A DNA stretch of 64,000 nucleotides from Pictodentalium vernedei (lineage: Eukaryota > Mollusca > Scaphopoda > Dentaliida > Dentaliidae). Positions within the stretch are counted from its first letter, which is position 1. Each line of letters opens with the position of its first letter. The DNA lies in assembly GCA_031216915.1 (NCBI GenBank), contig CM062294.1:387367217-387431216 (forward strand). Reading direction: 5' to 3'. Positions 31,112 through 42,443 of the stretch are shown here, piece after piece. Both the position numbers and the translations under genes were made by a program. The notes below the pieces were generated by a model that saw only the letters and a list, made by a program, of their open reading frames with translations, ran no database searches and was not told the DNA's origin.

Positions 31112-31313
31112 AGAATGATAATTGGCGCCAATTTCGGGACGACTGCGTCACTGCGCATGCGCAGTAGAGGCGTACTATGGAGGTCCTTTAGGACATGATT
31201 TCTTTTTGTTTTGGATGCAAATTTTGGGGATTGGGGGGCAAAATTTGTGTTTGGCCCTGGTTTTGTTGGAGTTAGCACCAGCTAAGTCTGGGTCATTGGT
31301 ACAGTATAAAAAT
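31112..31313. repeat. B1 right (5') inverted terminal repeat
   Basis: Inverse of the left ITR core and ending 'acagtataaaaat'. As the 5' end of the element it should also carry promoter function, but I see no motif I can assign. Confidence 0.9.
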
Positions 31314-31612
31314 TTTAATCTTCAACACCAAAGGATGTTCCATACCAAATATCAAGGCATTCTTTCTAGTGGTTCATGAGAAGATTTTTAAAGATTTTTA
31401 GGCTTTTGGGGCATTAACCAGAGCCCGAAGGTGGCAGCTGCTTCATTTGAACAAAACAGAAAGGGTATACTCCATAGATGGTCTGTGCAATATATGTTTG
31501 AATTTGGCTTAATGGTTGTGAAGAAGACAAGTTTCTAAAAGTTAACAGACTGCGGATGCCAAGCGATGGCAATAGCTCACACTGACTTGCAGTCAGGTGA
31601 GCTAAAAAAAAA
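31314..31612 (+). repeat. Dispersed repeat with terminal hairpin
   Basis: It contains 'gttcatgagaagatttttaaagattt' style blocks and ends with 'tagctcac' (31573-31580) pairing with 'gtgagcta' (31597-31604), then a run of A. B1 is inserted next to it. Confidence 0.65.
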
Positions 31613-32207
31613 TGAAAAATGAGAAAAAGAAAAGTGCCAGTTCTTGGATTTTTCAATAAAGCAGCCATGATTTGATTTCACTTGATGAAAAATTAAATAG
31701 AATTGAGCATCAAGAAATATCGCGAAGGGGTCTACTTCTATTTTTTAAGACTTATTTTGCTATAACGTTCCAGAATTATACCTCGACTTAGCAACAGAGT
31801 AATTTTTGTACCAGTGCGGAAAATCAACCTGCAGTAGGCAAGCAGTTAATTGTGGACATAATTACATTCTGTACACTTTTCTCTGATAGCATCACTTAAA
31901 TGGCGATACACAGAACAATACTACATGACAGATAACTACAAACAAAGTTCTGGAATGTTCCCTCCCCCCTCCCCCTGCATCCTCCAAAAAAGAGAGAGAA
32001 AAAAAAAAACAGGAGGCCCCATGGGGCCTGAAGTGCTCACCTTGAACAGAATACAATATAAACAGAGTCCAAGAATGAGTCTACATTAAGCAATCCATCT
32101 CCACAGGATACATTGTCAATCCTTGAGCCCCTCAGGAGTGACAAAAATAGTCCGAGCATCATGCCTTTTCTGAAGTTGATCATGTTAAATGTGGAGCTCC
32201 CCTATGA
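31613..32207. other. No recognisable feature
   Basis: AT-rich intronic sequence with short A-rich and purine-rich runs; nothing else supported. Confidence 0.6.
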
Positions 32208-32572
32208 AGCCCCTTGATTTATTTATTTATTTATTTACTGGTGTTTAAGGTCACATATTTATGCACACTGGCTAATCATGAACGTGACGTGGAGGAAGCC
32301 GGAGTACCCAGAGAGAACCACCGAGCAACTGTCAGCTCCCCAACATACGAACTCCACATAAGCAGGGTTAGCATTGGTTGAAGACAAGTACACCATCGAC
32401 GTGCAGTACGCCTTAGTACACAATGCCACCGTGCCCCCACACGGGCAGTGGAGATGAAGTGTCTTGCCCAAGGACACAATGCGGTTGCCGCAGGTGGGAT
32501 TCGAACGGAGGACCGCTTGGTTTGCAGCCTGCACCTCTACCTACTAAGCCACCGCGCTCCCAGCCCCTTGAT
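32208..32572 (-). mobile_element. tRNA-derived SINE, copy 3, with target-site duplication
   Basis: The body is 32219-32561 in minus orientation. It has the family's B box ('gattcgaac' on the plus strand), an A-box region, the central part and an 'attt' tail. A perfect 11-bp duplication, 'agccccttgat', lies at 32208-32218 and 32562-32572. Confidence 0.94.
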
Positions 32573-32620
32573 ACAACCTATGTGGTTTAATCTTAGTTAC
32601 ACACCTCTAGAGGGTAATGA

Positions 32621-34507
32621 ATACAAAATTTCTAATTCTTCAGCTACATGGCCAATTCCGGCTCCCATAGGGAGCCGAATACAAAATTTCTAATTCTTCA
32701 GCTACATGGCCAATTCCGGCTCCCATAGGGAGCCCAAATATTAACCCAGGCTCTCGATTTGAACAAAGTTGAATCTGACCTCCCTAGAGATGTTGTAAAC
32801 CAAATATGAAAGGATTCTGACAGGTGAATCTGAATAAGAAGATTTTTGAAGAAATTCCCTCATATTGTACTGCCGGTAAGTTAAATTTCAGGTTGGAGCC
32901 CAAATATTAACCCAGGCTCTCGATTTGAACAAAGTTGAATCTGACCTCCCTAGAGATGTTGAAAACCTAATATGACAGCATTTTGACTGTTGGATCTGAA
33001 GAAGAAAATTTTTAAAGAAATTTCCTCATATTGCATCAAGTTAAAAGTTGGGCTACCACAGAGAGCACAAATATTAACTTATGGACCTGATTTGAACAAA
33101 CTTGAATCTGACCCCCCTAGAGATGTTGTATACCAAATATGAAAGTATTCTGACGAGTGGATCTGAAGAACAAGATTTTTAAAGAAATTTCCTCATATTG
33201 AACTAAGTTAAAATTCGGGCTACTACAGGGAGCCCAAATATTAACCCAGGGAACAAACTTGAATCTGACTCCTCTAGAGATGTTGTAAACCAAATACGAA
33301 AGGATTCTGACAGGTGAATCTGAAGAAGAAGATTTTTGAAGAAATTCCCTCATATTGTACTAAGTTATATTTCAGGTTCCCATATGGAGCTCAAATATTA
33401 ATCCAGGCACTCGAACTGAACAAACTTGAATCTGAGCCCCCTAGAGATGTTGTATACCAAATATGAAAGCATTCCGGCTTGTGGATCAGATGAAGAAGAT
33501 TTTTTAAGAAATTCCCTCACATTGCACAGTTAAAAATTTGGACTACCATAGCGAGCCCAAATATATACCTAGGGACTCGATTTGAACAAAGTTGAATCTG
33601 ACCCCCCTAGAAATGTTGTATACCAAATATGAAAGCATTCTGACTAGTGGGTCTGAAGAAGATTTTTAAAAATTATCCCCATATTGAACTAAGTTAAAAT
33701 TTGGGCTTCCATAGGAAGCCCAAATATTAACCTGGAGACTTGGTAGGAACAATCTGGAATCTGCCCCTCATAACAATTAGGTATACCAAACATTAAAGGA
33801 TTCTGACTGGTGGTTCTGAAGAAAAAGATTTTTAAAGAATATTCCCCATATTGCACTAAGTTAAAATTTGGGCTCCTGTATTGAGACCAAATATGAACCA
33901 ATGGGCTTTATTTTAACATACTTGTATCTGACCCCCCTATGGATGCTGTATACTGAATATAAAAAGATTCTGGCTGCTGGTTCTGGAGAAAAGATATTTT
34001 GAGCTCCTGGGGTTCCCGTGGGGGTACAGGAATGTTTTGGGTTTTTTTGCACGAGTCAAGTACTTATGACCCAGTAAAATCACATACCGAATTTCGTTCA
34101 AATTGGACCATCGGTTCAGAAAATAGCAATTTTGGGCGGGGCTAAAAATCTTACACCTCCCATTACAAAGCCCAATATTGCTTCACAAACTTCGATTGAA
34201 CAAACTTGAATCTACACCTCAAAAGGAAGCTCCATAACAAATATCAAGTCACTGTACCCACTGGTTCATGAGAAGATTTTTGAAATATTTTGAGGCATTT
34301 TCCCCCACCTCCTCCCTATGGGGCTGGGCATGCTGAGTTGAACAAAAATGCAAAGCCCCTTTGGAACCATCACTCACATAAATTTTCACTTGAATTGGCC
34401 CAGTGGCTTTAGGGGAGAAGACCAAAACATGGTGTTGACGGACGACAGACGGTTGGAGAGCAATAGGATTAGCTCAGCTTGACTTTGTCAAGGTGAGCTA
34501 AAAAAAA
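32621..34507 (+). repeat. ~165-bp tandem array with 3' hairpin end
   Basis: Units of the same family as 22590-23440 repeat about eight times to around 34000, after a local ~63-bp duplication at 32621-32746. A non-repeated 3' part follows and ends in 'tagctcagctt' (34470-34480) pairing with 'aaggtgagcta' (34490-34500), preceded by 'gacggacgacagacgg'. The whole looks like one element made of a tandem core plus a fixed 3' end. It resembles the 'pearl' / Helitron-like repeats reported from bivalves, but I cannot prove that assignment. Confidence 0.75.
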
Positions 34508-34859
34508 CAAAACACATCCATGGAGGAATGTTTTCACTCCAAGCAATCTCAGACCTTTGATGCCTGGATGTCCACACTACTTTTTAGTGGGCTGGGCTGT
34601 TCATCATGTTTTGGGGTTCACATAGATTTTTTTTTTTCAAAACAGAAACTGAACAACAGCTTTAACAGATGAAAGTGTCAATGACACTGTAGCTTAACTT
34701 GATTGTGTGTAGTGTTTAAAGAATAGGATAATGTTCAGTGTTTATGAAAGGATTATGAAATAACATGACAATTGTGATAATTGAGAATATGTTAATTTTT
34801 ATTCCCTACATGCTATGTTTTCAAAAAGAATAATTTGAGGTGTAGATTGTACTTAAGAA
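34508..34859. other. No recognisable feature
   Basis: AT-rich sequence without a supported element. Confidence 0.55.
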
Positions 34860-35640
34860 TTGAGGCCTGGGTTGATGTGACCGTCACAGTTAACTTAAGT
34901 CAACAAGGGTAACCAAGTTACAGTAAAATCATTCCAAAACAGGTCATCCTACCAAGTTACAATGAAATCCCTACATAAATATGACTCCTTGACTTTGCTA
35001 AAGGAATCTAGGTCACATGATGGTCTGGCGGTCGCAGTTGATCGATCATGATCAAAACAGGACACTCTCATCCAGATATCATACTAAGTTATCCCACAAA
35101 GTTACAATGAAATCCCAACATAAAAACAACCTGTAAACAGAGCTAAAGGAATCTAAGTCACATGCCCAAGCGGTGTTAATGGCATACTGATCGTGATCAA
35201 AATAGGACAGTGTAATCTAGACATCATACCGAGTTATCCTTTCAAGTTACAATTAAATCACTTCATAAATATGAACTGTAGACTGTGCTACACAAATCTA
35301 GGTCACGTGCCTGTGTGGCTGTCATGGTTAACCGATAATGGCCAAAATAGGACGTTCTCATCTACACATTATACCGAGTCATCCAACCAACTTACAATGT
35401 AATCCCTTCATAAATATGACCTGTAGACTGTGTTAAAGGTTTTGGGCCCACGCAGCCATCACGATTGACCGATTGTGACCAAAAGGAGATGTTCTCATCT
35501 AGACATGACCTTGAATCTGCATATAAAATTTTGTGATAATCGGACAAGAACTACGGGGGTAGTCTGTGCTAAAGAAAATGTGAACAGACTCACAGACTTC
35601 CGCATGTGTGATGGCGAAAGCTTATCTTGACTTTGACTTA
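34860..35640 (+). repeat. Tandem array of a ~150-bp unit, about four diverged copies
   Basis: Recurring phrases are 'aagttacaatgaaatccc', 'cataaatatga', 'tctaggtcac' and 'ttctcatctagacat'. The 3' end near 35580-35640 ('gtgaacagactcacagactt') resembles the tails of the other dispersed repeats. Confidence 0.75.
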
Positions 35641-35893
35641 TCTTTGCCAAGACTTTCGATATCAACAAATTTCCCACAATTGGTAAGTTTATGACCTCTC
35701 ATTGCACATGCCAAATTATAAAATGTCTGGCAAAGGTAAATAATGTGCCGTTTATGCTTACTTCGAGAGGTTTGACAACAAATCCCCCAATTTTACATGC
35801 AACTTGTGCCAAAAAATAGTGGTAGAAATTTCGGAAATACTAGCAGCAATCTTACATGACATCCGCAGACCCACCACCAGAAGAAATATGAAA

Positions 35894-36121
35894 AGTTAAA
35901 AAATTTATAGTAATTTTAATATTTTTTATACTTACCAATGACCCAGACTTAGCTGGTGCTAACTCTAAAAAATCCAGGGCCAAACACAAATTTTGCCCCC
36001 CAATCCCCAAAATTTGCATCCAAAACCAAAAGAAATCATGTCCTATAGGACCTCCATACTTCGCCCCCACTGCGCATGCACAGTGTCAAGGACGTTCCGA
36101 AATTGGCGCCAATTATCATTC
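35894..36121. repeat. B2 left (3') inverted terminal repeat
   Basis: Inverse of the right ITR at about 49831-50032. It shares 'cagtgtcaaggacgttccg' with that end, a subtype differing from the 'gacgcagtcgtcccg' of B1 and B4. Confidence 0.9.
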
Positions 36122-36154
36122 TTACTGGCAGTGCCTGGTCAGCGCTATGTACTC

Positions 36155-36166
36155 AGCGGGGAGGTA
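36155..36166 (-). other. Conserved block beside the ICR (B2)
   Basis: Reads 'agcggggaggta', one base different from the consensus. Confidence 0.5.
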
Positions 36167-36197
36167 AGAGTTCCCAACTCCTGGGAGGGCCATCCCC

Positions 36198-36286
36198 GTC
36201 TGGGTCATTGGTAAGTATAAAAAATATAAAAATTACTATAAATTTTTTAACATTTTTATACTGTACCAATGACCCAGACTTAGCTG
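36198..36286 (-). repeat. B2 internal complementary region
   Basis: Complements of the left and right ends joined at 'ttaac|attttt', as in B1. Confidence 0.9.
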
Positions 36287-36773
36287 AATAGTAAAAAGGC
36301 TGGAGGGCCTAGGACATAGAGGAAAATCCAATAAGCTCAACTATATAATATAGAGGCAACCCCTCAAGGAGAAAAGGAGTATTAGGCTTTACATGTATCT
36401 TTCTTATTTTATGTTAAATTAGAAAGATACAATACCCTTCATAATTGAGCACAATAACATTCATGTTCTCTATTAACATCCAGTATAACCCTTATACTAA
36501 TTATTTTTAAAGTAAGCCAATAAATAAAGTTAGTCCAGAGAATTGAGACTCTTTATATTCTTTTAAAAGTGTCCGAGGATTGTATATTAACGCCCGTTTG
36601 ACACTTGACATATACAAATGCTTCACACCGAGCTACACTTTAAAAATATGACATGAATGAATTTTTAACATTAATATTACACTTTAAAACCATCCCGGAA
36701 ACGACTCAGAAATACTGACTTCGGAGGAGGCATTTCCTTGCTTTTCACTATAAAGCAGGTGACCTAAGGGAAC

Positions 36774-36789
36774 ACCCTCCCCCCCCCCC
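36774..36789. other. C tract in B2 3' UTR
   Basis: Shorter than in B1 and interrupted by one T; same place relative to the YR stop. Confidence 0.65.
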
Positions 36790-36886
36790 TTCCCCTTGTC
36801 CTGGGTCAAATAGCCCAGAGCGAAGAGGGCAGCCAGATGGAGTCACTGCTGGAACAGAAAGCTTGCATAACTATAGTTGCAACTGA

Positions 36887-39775
36887 TTAGTGGACGACAT
36901 TCTGAGCAACAGATAACGGACCTGAACAATGCAGGTCTCCAGAAATGGACTCAATATTTCTGAGATAAAAATTTGTGAATGTGGATGGCTGAGAACAATA
37001 AGCAGCCTTCATTGAATCTGTAATAGCAATACTATTAGCGTAAGCCCAAGAAGTAGCAAGAGCTCTTACTTCATGAGCCGAAATCTTAAGCACAGACTGC
37101 TGAGAAGAAGATAAACTCTCATAAGCAGTACGGATAGTTAATTGAATCCATCTAGCAATAGAATGGACCGAAATGTCCCTTCTATTAGGCATCAGAGACA
37201 GAAAGAAACGTTTTCGTCCCTTTCTGATAAACTGAGATCTCTGTTTATAGATACGTAACGCTCTAACAGGACAGAGTAAAGGCCTACGCCCGTCTGAAGA
37301 CGGAAGAGCCTTAATAACAATAGGTTCCGGATATTTATTAGGAGCCTGATTCTTAGCTAAAAAACCCACATTAGTAGTGAAGGTGATAGTGTTCCCGACA
37401 CTACGATAGTGAGAATCATCCACCGACAGTGCATGAAGCTCACTGACTCTTCTAGCAGAAGAGAAAGCTAAGAGAAAAGCTGTCTTATAAGATAAGAATT
37501 CGAAATCTACTGTCCCAAGAGGTTCAAATGGCTTTTCCTTCAGTTTAAGAAGAACCCAAGCTAAATTCCATTTAGGAATTAGCCTAAGAGTTCTGGGTCT
37601 ATTTATCGAGAAGTTTCTTACCAACTTAGATAAAGAGACATTAGATCCAATTTGTAAACTATCATGATGTGCATAGGTATCAGATAACATAGACCTATAA
37701 CCCTTAATAGTAACAGGCTGCAGTTTGATTTCGTCAAACAAGTATACTAGAAAGTTTGCAATGTCTGGTATAGAGGGATCAAAAATATCCACAGAATGAT
37801 CCCTACACCAACGACGAAAAACCTTCCACTTAGCCGCATAGTTTAGCGAAGAGGAGGTCCTCCTACAGTTAGAAATCGCGTCCACTGCTCGTCCTGTAAA
37901 GTGCTTGCCATGCAAGAAGGACCGCACAACGAAAAAACGTGAAGGTTGAGACCTTGCGGGTTGTGATGGAGTTGACGCAATTTCCCCTGCGAAAGAAGAT
38001 CTTCCTGTGGAGGAAGCTTTCGCGGTAGGTCCCATAACAGACACCTGAGTAGATTTATCCATGGTCTCTGTGGAGACAGAGATGCTACCAACAGAATCTT
38101 GCATTGAGATTGTTTTATCTTTAGCAATACTTGCTGAATTAACGGCGCTGGAGGATATGCATATCCTATCATTCCGTCCCAAGGAATCGACAGAGCGTCT
38201 ACTGCAAATGCTCTTGGATCCGGACACGGAGACACATACGTCTGCAACTGATTGTTGAGATGTGTCGCAAATAAGTCTATCATTGGCCGTTCCCATTGGT
38301 AGCAAATCTGATTGAATACTTGTTTGTTGAGAGTCCACTCCGACGGCAACAAGCGACCCTTTCGTGAAAGGGAGTCTGCTAGTACATTCAGACGACCCAG
38401 TATGTGACGGACCGAAAGAAGAACCTGATGTTCTAGCGCAAACAGAAGGATTCTTTCCGTTAGATTGAACAACGGAACTGAATGAGTGCCTCCCTGATTC
38501 CGTATATACGCCACTACTGTCGTATTGTCGGATAGGATTTGGACATGAGCATTGTGAATAATGTCCATCCAATAACGTAACGCAAGCCAAATTGACATCA
38601 TTTCCTTGATGTTTATGTGCTTGCCCAGGAATTGCGGATCCCAAAGACCCTGGCATCTCGAATCCGTTGGGATCAATGAAGCACCCCAACCTGTTTGACT
38701 GGCATCCGTCATAATGGTAAAACTCGGATCCGGCAACTGCAGCAGAACTCCCTGAGTTAACCACTGAATGTTTGCCCAAGTCTGAATCTCTCGTTTCACT
38801 TGATCTGACAAGAGAACGTCTATGTCGAGCGAATGAATTTTCACACTCCAATTCTGAGTCAAGAAAATTTGGAGAGGACGCGTGCGTAACCGCCCCATCG
38901 GAATGAGATCCGCAGCGGCTCCGCACAGACCTATCAGTCTCATAAATTCTCTCGCCGTGACTTTGTCTGCGTGCAGACAATAGCAAGCGTAACAACTGAC
39001 TAATTTCGCTCTGGTTAACGGCAGACGAACGAGATTGTTGTGCGTCTCGAAGCTCATTCCCAGATGTGTGAATGACTTGGACGGCACCAGATCCGACTTC
39101 TCCTCGTTTACTATAAAACCGAGACGTCGGAGCAATAGAAGTAGATTCTGAACATCGTTCTGAAGCGTTAACTCATTGCCGTACCTCTGAAGAATGTCGT
39201 CCAGGTAGGCCGACGTTACCACAGACGAATGAGCTCGGAAATAGATCATTACCGAGTTCATTACCTGAGTGAAAGCCGAGGGTGCTAGATTCAATCCGAA
39301 GCACATCGCCCGGAATTGATACACCACTCCTAGGACTGCGAAGCGTAGATACTTTCTGAATGTCGGATGTACCATGACGTGAAAGTACGCATCTTTGAGA
39401 TCTATGCTCGTTGCATAATCGTTCACCCGAATACTCGCTCTGACCGACCGAATCGTCTCCATATAAAACTTTGGAGTGACGATCAGCTTGTTTATCCAGC
39501 TCAAATCTATGACTGGACGGAACGAGCCGTCTGGTTTCGGAACCAGAAACAGATGGCTGTAGAATCCCGGAGTCTCCTGGTTTTCTACGACCTCTACCGC
39601 GTTCTTCATTAAAAGAGACTGCACCTCTGATAATAGAGCATCTCTTTTCTGCGGATTTGACGGAAGTTGAGTCCATTTTGGACTTCGAGTTAATGGAGGC
39701 TTTCGTTTGAAGGATATCTTTAGACCTTCCGAAGTCACCCCTCTCACCCAAGGGTTGTCCGTAATCGACGCCCAC
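36887..39775 (-). CDS. DIRS tyrosine recombinase frame (B2), with one upstream stop
   Basis: The recombinase part (C-terminal ~330 codons, about 37,870 to 36,887) is open and nearly identical to B1, with 'SARRVSE', 'HEVRALATSW' and 'NFYL'. The conserved Trp before the catalytic Tyr is Cys ('AAYC'), which may reduce activity. The overlapping upstream part shows the same Ser/Arg-rich composition and is interrupted by a stop at 39173-39175 that has no counterpart in B1; RT is still open there. That is easier to explain if the overlapping stretch is not translated. Confidence 0.8.
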
Positions 39776-40158
39776 TCGTGTGAAAAACTCGACAACCTTC
39801 CGCCAACCGGTACGCGATAGAGGTTTAAGCCATCACCTCCTGGATCTGCGAGGCCTGCGGTAGGAGAAACCACGTCCTCCACGACCCGCACCTCGTCCCG
39901 TCGACCTCGGGGCGTCCGACCGGTTGTCCCAGCCCGAAGGACGTCCCGAACGTGAGTCGCTACCTTGACGGTCTCTCGAATAAGACCAAGAGGACGCACC
40001 GGAACCTCTATAGGAACTTCTCTTGGGCGCATTAGACCCAGAAGTGCCTGTCTTACTCTTATCTGCCGTGTCCGACTTCTTAGAAGCAGATTTGAACAGC
40101 AGAGAATCCGAAGCTTTCTTTGTAATTTTATCGTAAATTGCAGAAAGCTTGCCGTCAA
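37843..40158 (-). CDS. DIRS RT / RNase H / methyltransferase-like polyprotein (B2)
   Basis: A 771-codon frame colinear with B1 without an indel. It keeps 'FRPVIDLS', 'IDLKDAYFH', 'YLDD', the RNase H residues ('TDAS', 'LSDN', 'LADSLSR') and the 'YAYPPAP' region. It starts at a non-ATG codon, overlaps gag by 326 nt and is in the +1 frame. Replacements against B1 are scattered and mostly conservative. Confidence 0.9.
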   Translation of the reverse strand: MTASFLQFTIKLQRKLRILCCSNLLLRSRTRQIRVRQALLGLMRPREVPIEVPVRPLGLIRETVKVATHVRDVLRAGTTGRTPRGRRDEVRVVEDVVSPTAGLADPGGDGLNLYRVPVGGRLSSFSHEWASITDNPWVRGVTSEGLKISFKRKPPLTRSPKWTQLPSNPQKRDALLSEVQSLLMKNAVEVVENQETPGFYSHLFLVPKPDGSFRPVIDLSWINKLIVTPKFYMETIRSVRASIRVNDYATSIDLKDAYFHVMVHPTFRKYLRFAVLGVVYQFRAMCFGLNLAPSAFTQVMNSVMIYFRAHSSVVTSAYLDDILQRYGNELTLQNDVQNLLLLLRRLGFIVNEEKSDLVPSKSFTHLGMSFETHNNLVRLPLTRAKLVSCYACYCLHADKVTAREFMRLIGLCGAAADLIPMGRLRTRPLQIFLTQNWSVKIHSLDIDVLLSDQVKREIQTWANIQWLTQGVLLQLPDPSFTIMTDASQTGWGASLIPTDSRCQGLWDPQFLGKHINIKEMMSIWLALRYWMDIIHNAHVQILSDNTTVVAYIRNQGGTHSVPLFNLTERILLFALEHQVLLSVRHILGRLNVLADSLSRKGRLLPSEWTLNKQVFNQICYQWERPMIDLFATHLNNQLQTYVSPCPDPRAFAVDALSIPWDGMIGYAYPPAPLIQQVLLKIKQSQCKILLVASLSPQRPWINLLRCLLWDLPRKLPPQEDLLSQGKLRQLHHNPQGLNLHVFSLCGPSCMASTLQDEQWTRFLTVGGPPLR

Positions 40159-41935
40159 AGAGGAGTTCTCCGGAGACCGAAGCGACTCTGAGAGAGTTCT
40201 TCACCTTAGTATCCACGAGTGTGGATGTAGCTAGGGCTGCGTCACGTCTAACCAACTCCAGGTTTGCCACTGAAAGGGCGGAGTTACACGTGGAATAAGC
40301 TACTGCCCTTGAAAGAAGTCTTAAAGAGGATTGTATATCCTGAAATTCTTTCCCTTGAAGGCGCAGTGATAACGCCTTAGTAAGGTGATCTGCGTAAGAT
40401 AAAGCATCTAAACTGGCTCTGTTAGACGAAATAGTTGTTTCCAACACCGCGGTTGGAATAGACGCCGACGACGGTAATGATAACTCTAAGTCTTCCGCCT
40501 CGTCGTCCATACGCAGAGGAACTCTCGGGATACCCTGTCCTGCCGTGTCAAATTTATTCCTTGCATTAATGAAAGGCAGGTTGAGAGTATTGGCGGACAA
40601 GAAACCTGCTTTCCCCGTTTTGGAAGCAAGTTTGAATATAGCGTCATTCAATAATTCAAATGTTCTTGCAACATTATTGGACTGAGACGGAAATTCGGAA
40701 GCGATGTCCCTGAACCGCTCAAAGAAATCAGAGTCCAATGACGCTATAATTCTCTTGTCCGGAACCGCAGCAGTCTGGCCCGACGGAACAACTTGAGGGA
40801 GAAAGCGCCGGATGAAGTCCACGGCAGCTTTAAGTTGTTCCGAAAGGGATAGCTCCAAATCATCTATATCCCCTTCACCATCCGGTCGGACCTCATGATG
40901 CTCCCGGTCGTCCGCCCCCGATGCTTCGGCGGAGCGTACCGACCCAGCGCCGTCGGAAAATTCCCGATCCGACACCGTTTCTGGCGGCTGCTGGGATGCT
41001 GCGATAAGTTGTGCTATCTGCACAAGCACGTCCGACACCGAGGCCTGCGGAGGCGCAGTCTTTCGCTGCTTCGCCGAGGGCAGCTCCGCATCTGATGACT
41101 CCCGCATACTTTTCCTATGCGAACGTCCGGAGTCCATCGGCCTCGTGTCCCTGGCTACCGGATGGTGTGACCTGGTCGCCGAAGAATCCCTGATCGGCGA
41201 AGCTGGTAAAATATCGGCGGTCACGTAGCCAAGGTGCGGTCGTGTGCGCTGACGAGAGGAAGAAGCCTGAGCAGTCTCCGCGGACTGCCTATACAACGGA
41301 GCGTCCCGAGCGACAGACGTATGCTCCGCTTGCGACACATTTTGTACCACAACATCTGGTCCCAGATGTTGTTGTACGAGAGAGGGGCCTCTCTCGCTCG
41401 CGGCCCGGCTGGACCTGGACGAGCTAGGAACTGGACTCAAAGGCTTCCTCCGATCTCGCCTACCATCCGCCGTCACTGGGTGTGCACGTTGAATGTTTAT
41501 AGTGCTCGCATCACCCAACATTTCCTCCTGGACCGCATCGGACGAACCCGGCTGCCGAACCATTCGGTGAATGGACGCTACACCGGGCGAGCTAGCGGAC
41601 GACATTTGTTTAATCTCCATGAGCACTTTTGCCGCTAGCTCTGTATTCATTTGTGACGACGGAAGCGCACTTGCGGAAGATAACATGGAAACATCACCCT
41701 GTTCTTGTTCCTCTGAAATAGAAACTGAGAGAGTAGAGTGACCTTGCGGAGAAAGAGCCGGCATAGCCCTTTCTCCACTAACAACATATTGTGACACACG
41801 TTTCCAATGTTTGTCATCCCAAAATTGACATATAGAACAGGGATTAGTGCGAGAACACTGACTACAATTAATGCAATGATCATGAAAGTCAGAGGAAGAC
41901 TTCTTCCTATTACAATTTGAACAATATCCTTTCAT
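39833..41935 (-). CDS. DIRS gag protein (B2), 700 codons
   Basis: It begins with the same cysteine cluster as B1 and has the same Ser/Pro-rich middle, 'NLELVRRDAAL' segment and basic Gly/Arg tail. It carries a few extra residues ('KTAPPQAS') before the 'VLVQIAQLIAAS' segment that B1 lacks. It ends with TGA, after which the same register stays open into the YR frame until 39173. Its 5' leader is cut off by B3, which begins 118 bp upstream of the ATG. Confidence 0.9.
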   Translation of the reverse strand: MKGYCSNCNRKKSSSDFHDHCINCSQCSRTNPCSICQFWDDKHWKRVSQYVVSGERAMPALSPQGHSTLSVSISEEQEQGDVSMLSSASALPSSQMNTELAAKVLMEIKQMSSASSPGVASIHRMVRQPGSSDAVQEEMLGDASTINIQRAHPVTADGRRDRRKPLSPVPSSSRSSRAASERGPSLVQQHLGPDVVVQNVSQAEHTSVARDAPLYRQSAETAQASSSRQRTRPHLGYVTADILPASPIRDSSATRSHHPVARDTRPMDSGRSHRKSMRESSDAELPSAKQRKTAPPQASVSDVLVQIAQLIAASQQPPETVSDREFSDGAGSVRSAEASGADDREHHEVRPDGEGDIDDLELSLSEQLKAAVDFIRRFLPQVVPSGQTAAVPDKRIIASLDSDFFERFRDIASEFPSQSNNVARTFELLNDAIFKLASKTGKAGFLSANTLNLPFINARNKFDTAGQGIPRVPLRMDDEAEDLELSLPSSASIPTAVLETTISSNRASLDALSYADHLTKALSLRLQGKEFQDIQSSLRLLSRAVAYSTCNSALSVANLELVRRDAALATSTLVDTKVKNSLRVASVSGELLFDGKLSAIYDKITKKASDSLLFKSASKKSDTADKSKTGTSGSNAPKRSSYRGSGASSWSYSRDRQGSDSRSGRPSGWDNRSDAPRSTGRGAGRGGRGFSYRRPRRSRR

Positions 41936-42052
41936 TGTGAAAAGTCAACAACAAGTCCTAGTTACTCGCACAAACCCCTGACAAAAAGATACATAATAAC
42001 ATGATCCATTAATAATGAAAAAACAATTGCAAATCAAAATAATTTTTGAAAA

Positions 42053-42278
42053 GTTAAAAAATTTATAGTAATTTATATATTTTTTATACTTACCAATGAC
42101 CCAGACATAGCTGGTGCTAACTCTTAAAATATAGGACCAAACACAAATTTTGCCCCCCAATCCCCAAAATTTGCATCTAAAACTAAAGAAAACATGTCCT
42201 GAAAGGCCCTCCACACATCGCCCCTACTGCGCATGCGCAGTGTCAAGGACGTTCCGAAATTGGCGCCATTTATCATTC
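42053..42278. repeat. B3 left (3') inverted terminal repeat
   Basis: Inverse of about 48862-49061, with a single difference ('aggaccaaac' for 'agggccaaac') in the ~190 bp compared. Confidence 0.88.
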
Positions 42279-42311
42279 GAATAACCAGTGCCTGGTAAGC
42301 GCTATGTACTC

Positions 42312-42323
42312 AGCGGGGAGGCA
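42312..42323 (-). other. Conserved 'agcggggaggca' block beside the ICR (B3)
   Basis: Perfect match to the block in A1, A2, B1 and B4 although the interior of B3 is heavily decayed. Confidence 0.6.
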
Positions 42324-42354
42324 AGAGTTCCCAACTCCTGGGAGGGCCATCCCC

Positions 42355-42443
42355 GTCTGGGTCATTGGTAAGTATAAAAAATATATAAATTACTATAAAT
42401 TTTTTAACATTTTTATACTGTACCAATGACCCAGACATAGCTG
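42355..42443 (-). repeat. B3 internal complementary region
   Basis: Intact joined complement of both B3 ends, including the 'cagacatagctg' variant found in its own ITRs. Confidence 0.9.

Larger units (their letters stand above)
23816..31313 (-). mobile_element. DIRS family B retrotransposon, copy B1 (best preserved)
   Basis: The element has matching ITRs (23816-24043 and 31112-31313), an ICR at 24119-24207 and three long frames: gag, RT/RNase H/methyltransferase-like and YR, all open with catalytic residues present. Its own length is about 7.1 kb; the rest is a SINE inserted in the 5' leader at 30067-30438. No target-site duplication flanks the DIRS element. The left end follows 'acaaaa', an A-rich target like those of the other copies. 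By coding content it could be close to autonomous, although the leader is interrupted and one YR residue next to the H-x-x-R box is unusual. Confidence 0.95.

Noticed and set aside
23816-31313. Classification as an LTR retrotransposon or as an endogenous retrovirus
   Set aside because: No direct LTRs, no protease, no DDE integrase, no envelope-like frame and no target duplication; ITRs, ICR and a YR identify a DIRS element.
34860-35640. Coding exons in the ~150-bp repeat array
   Set aside because: Frames are short and the periodicity is at the DNA level with indels that are not multiples of three.
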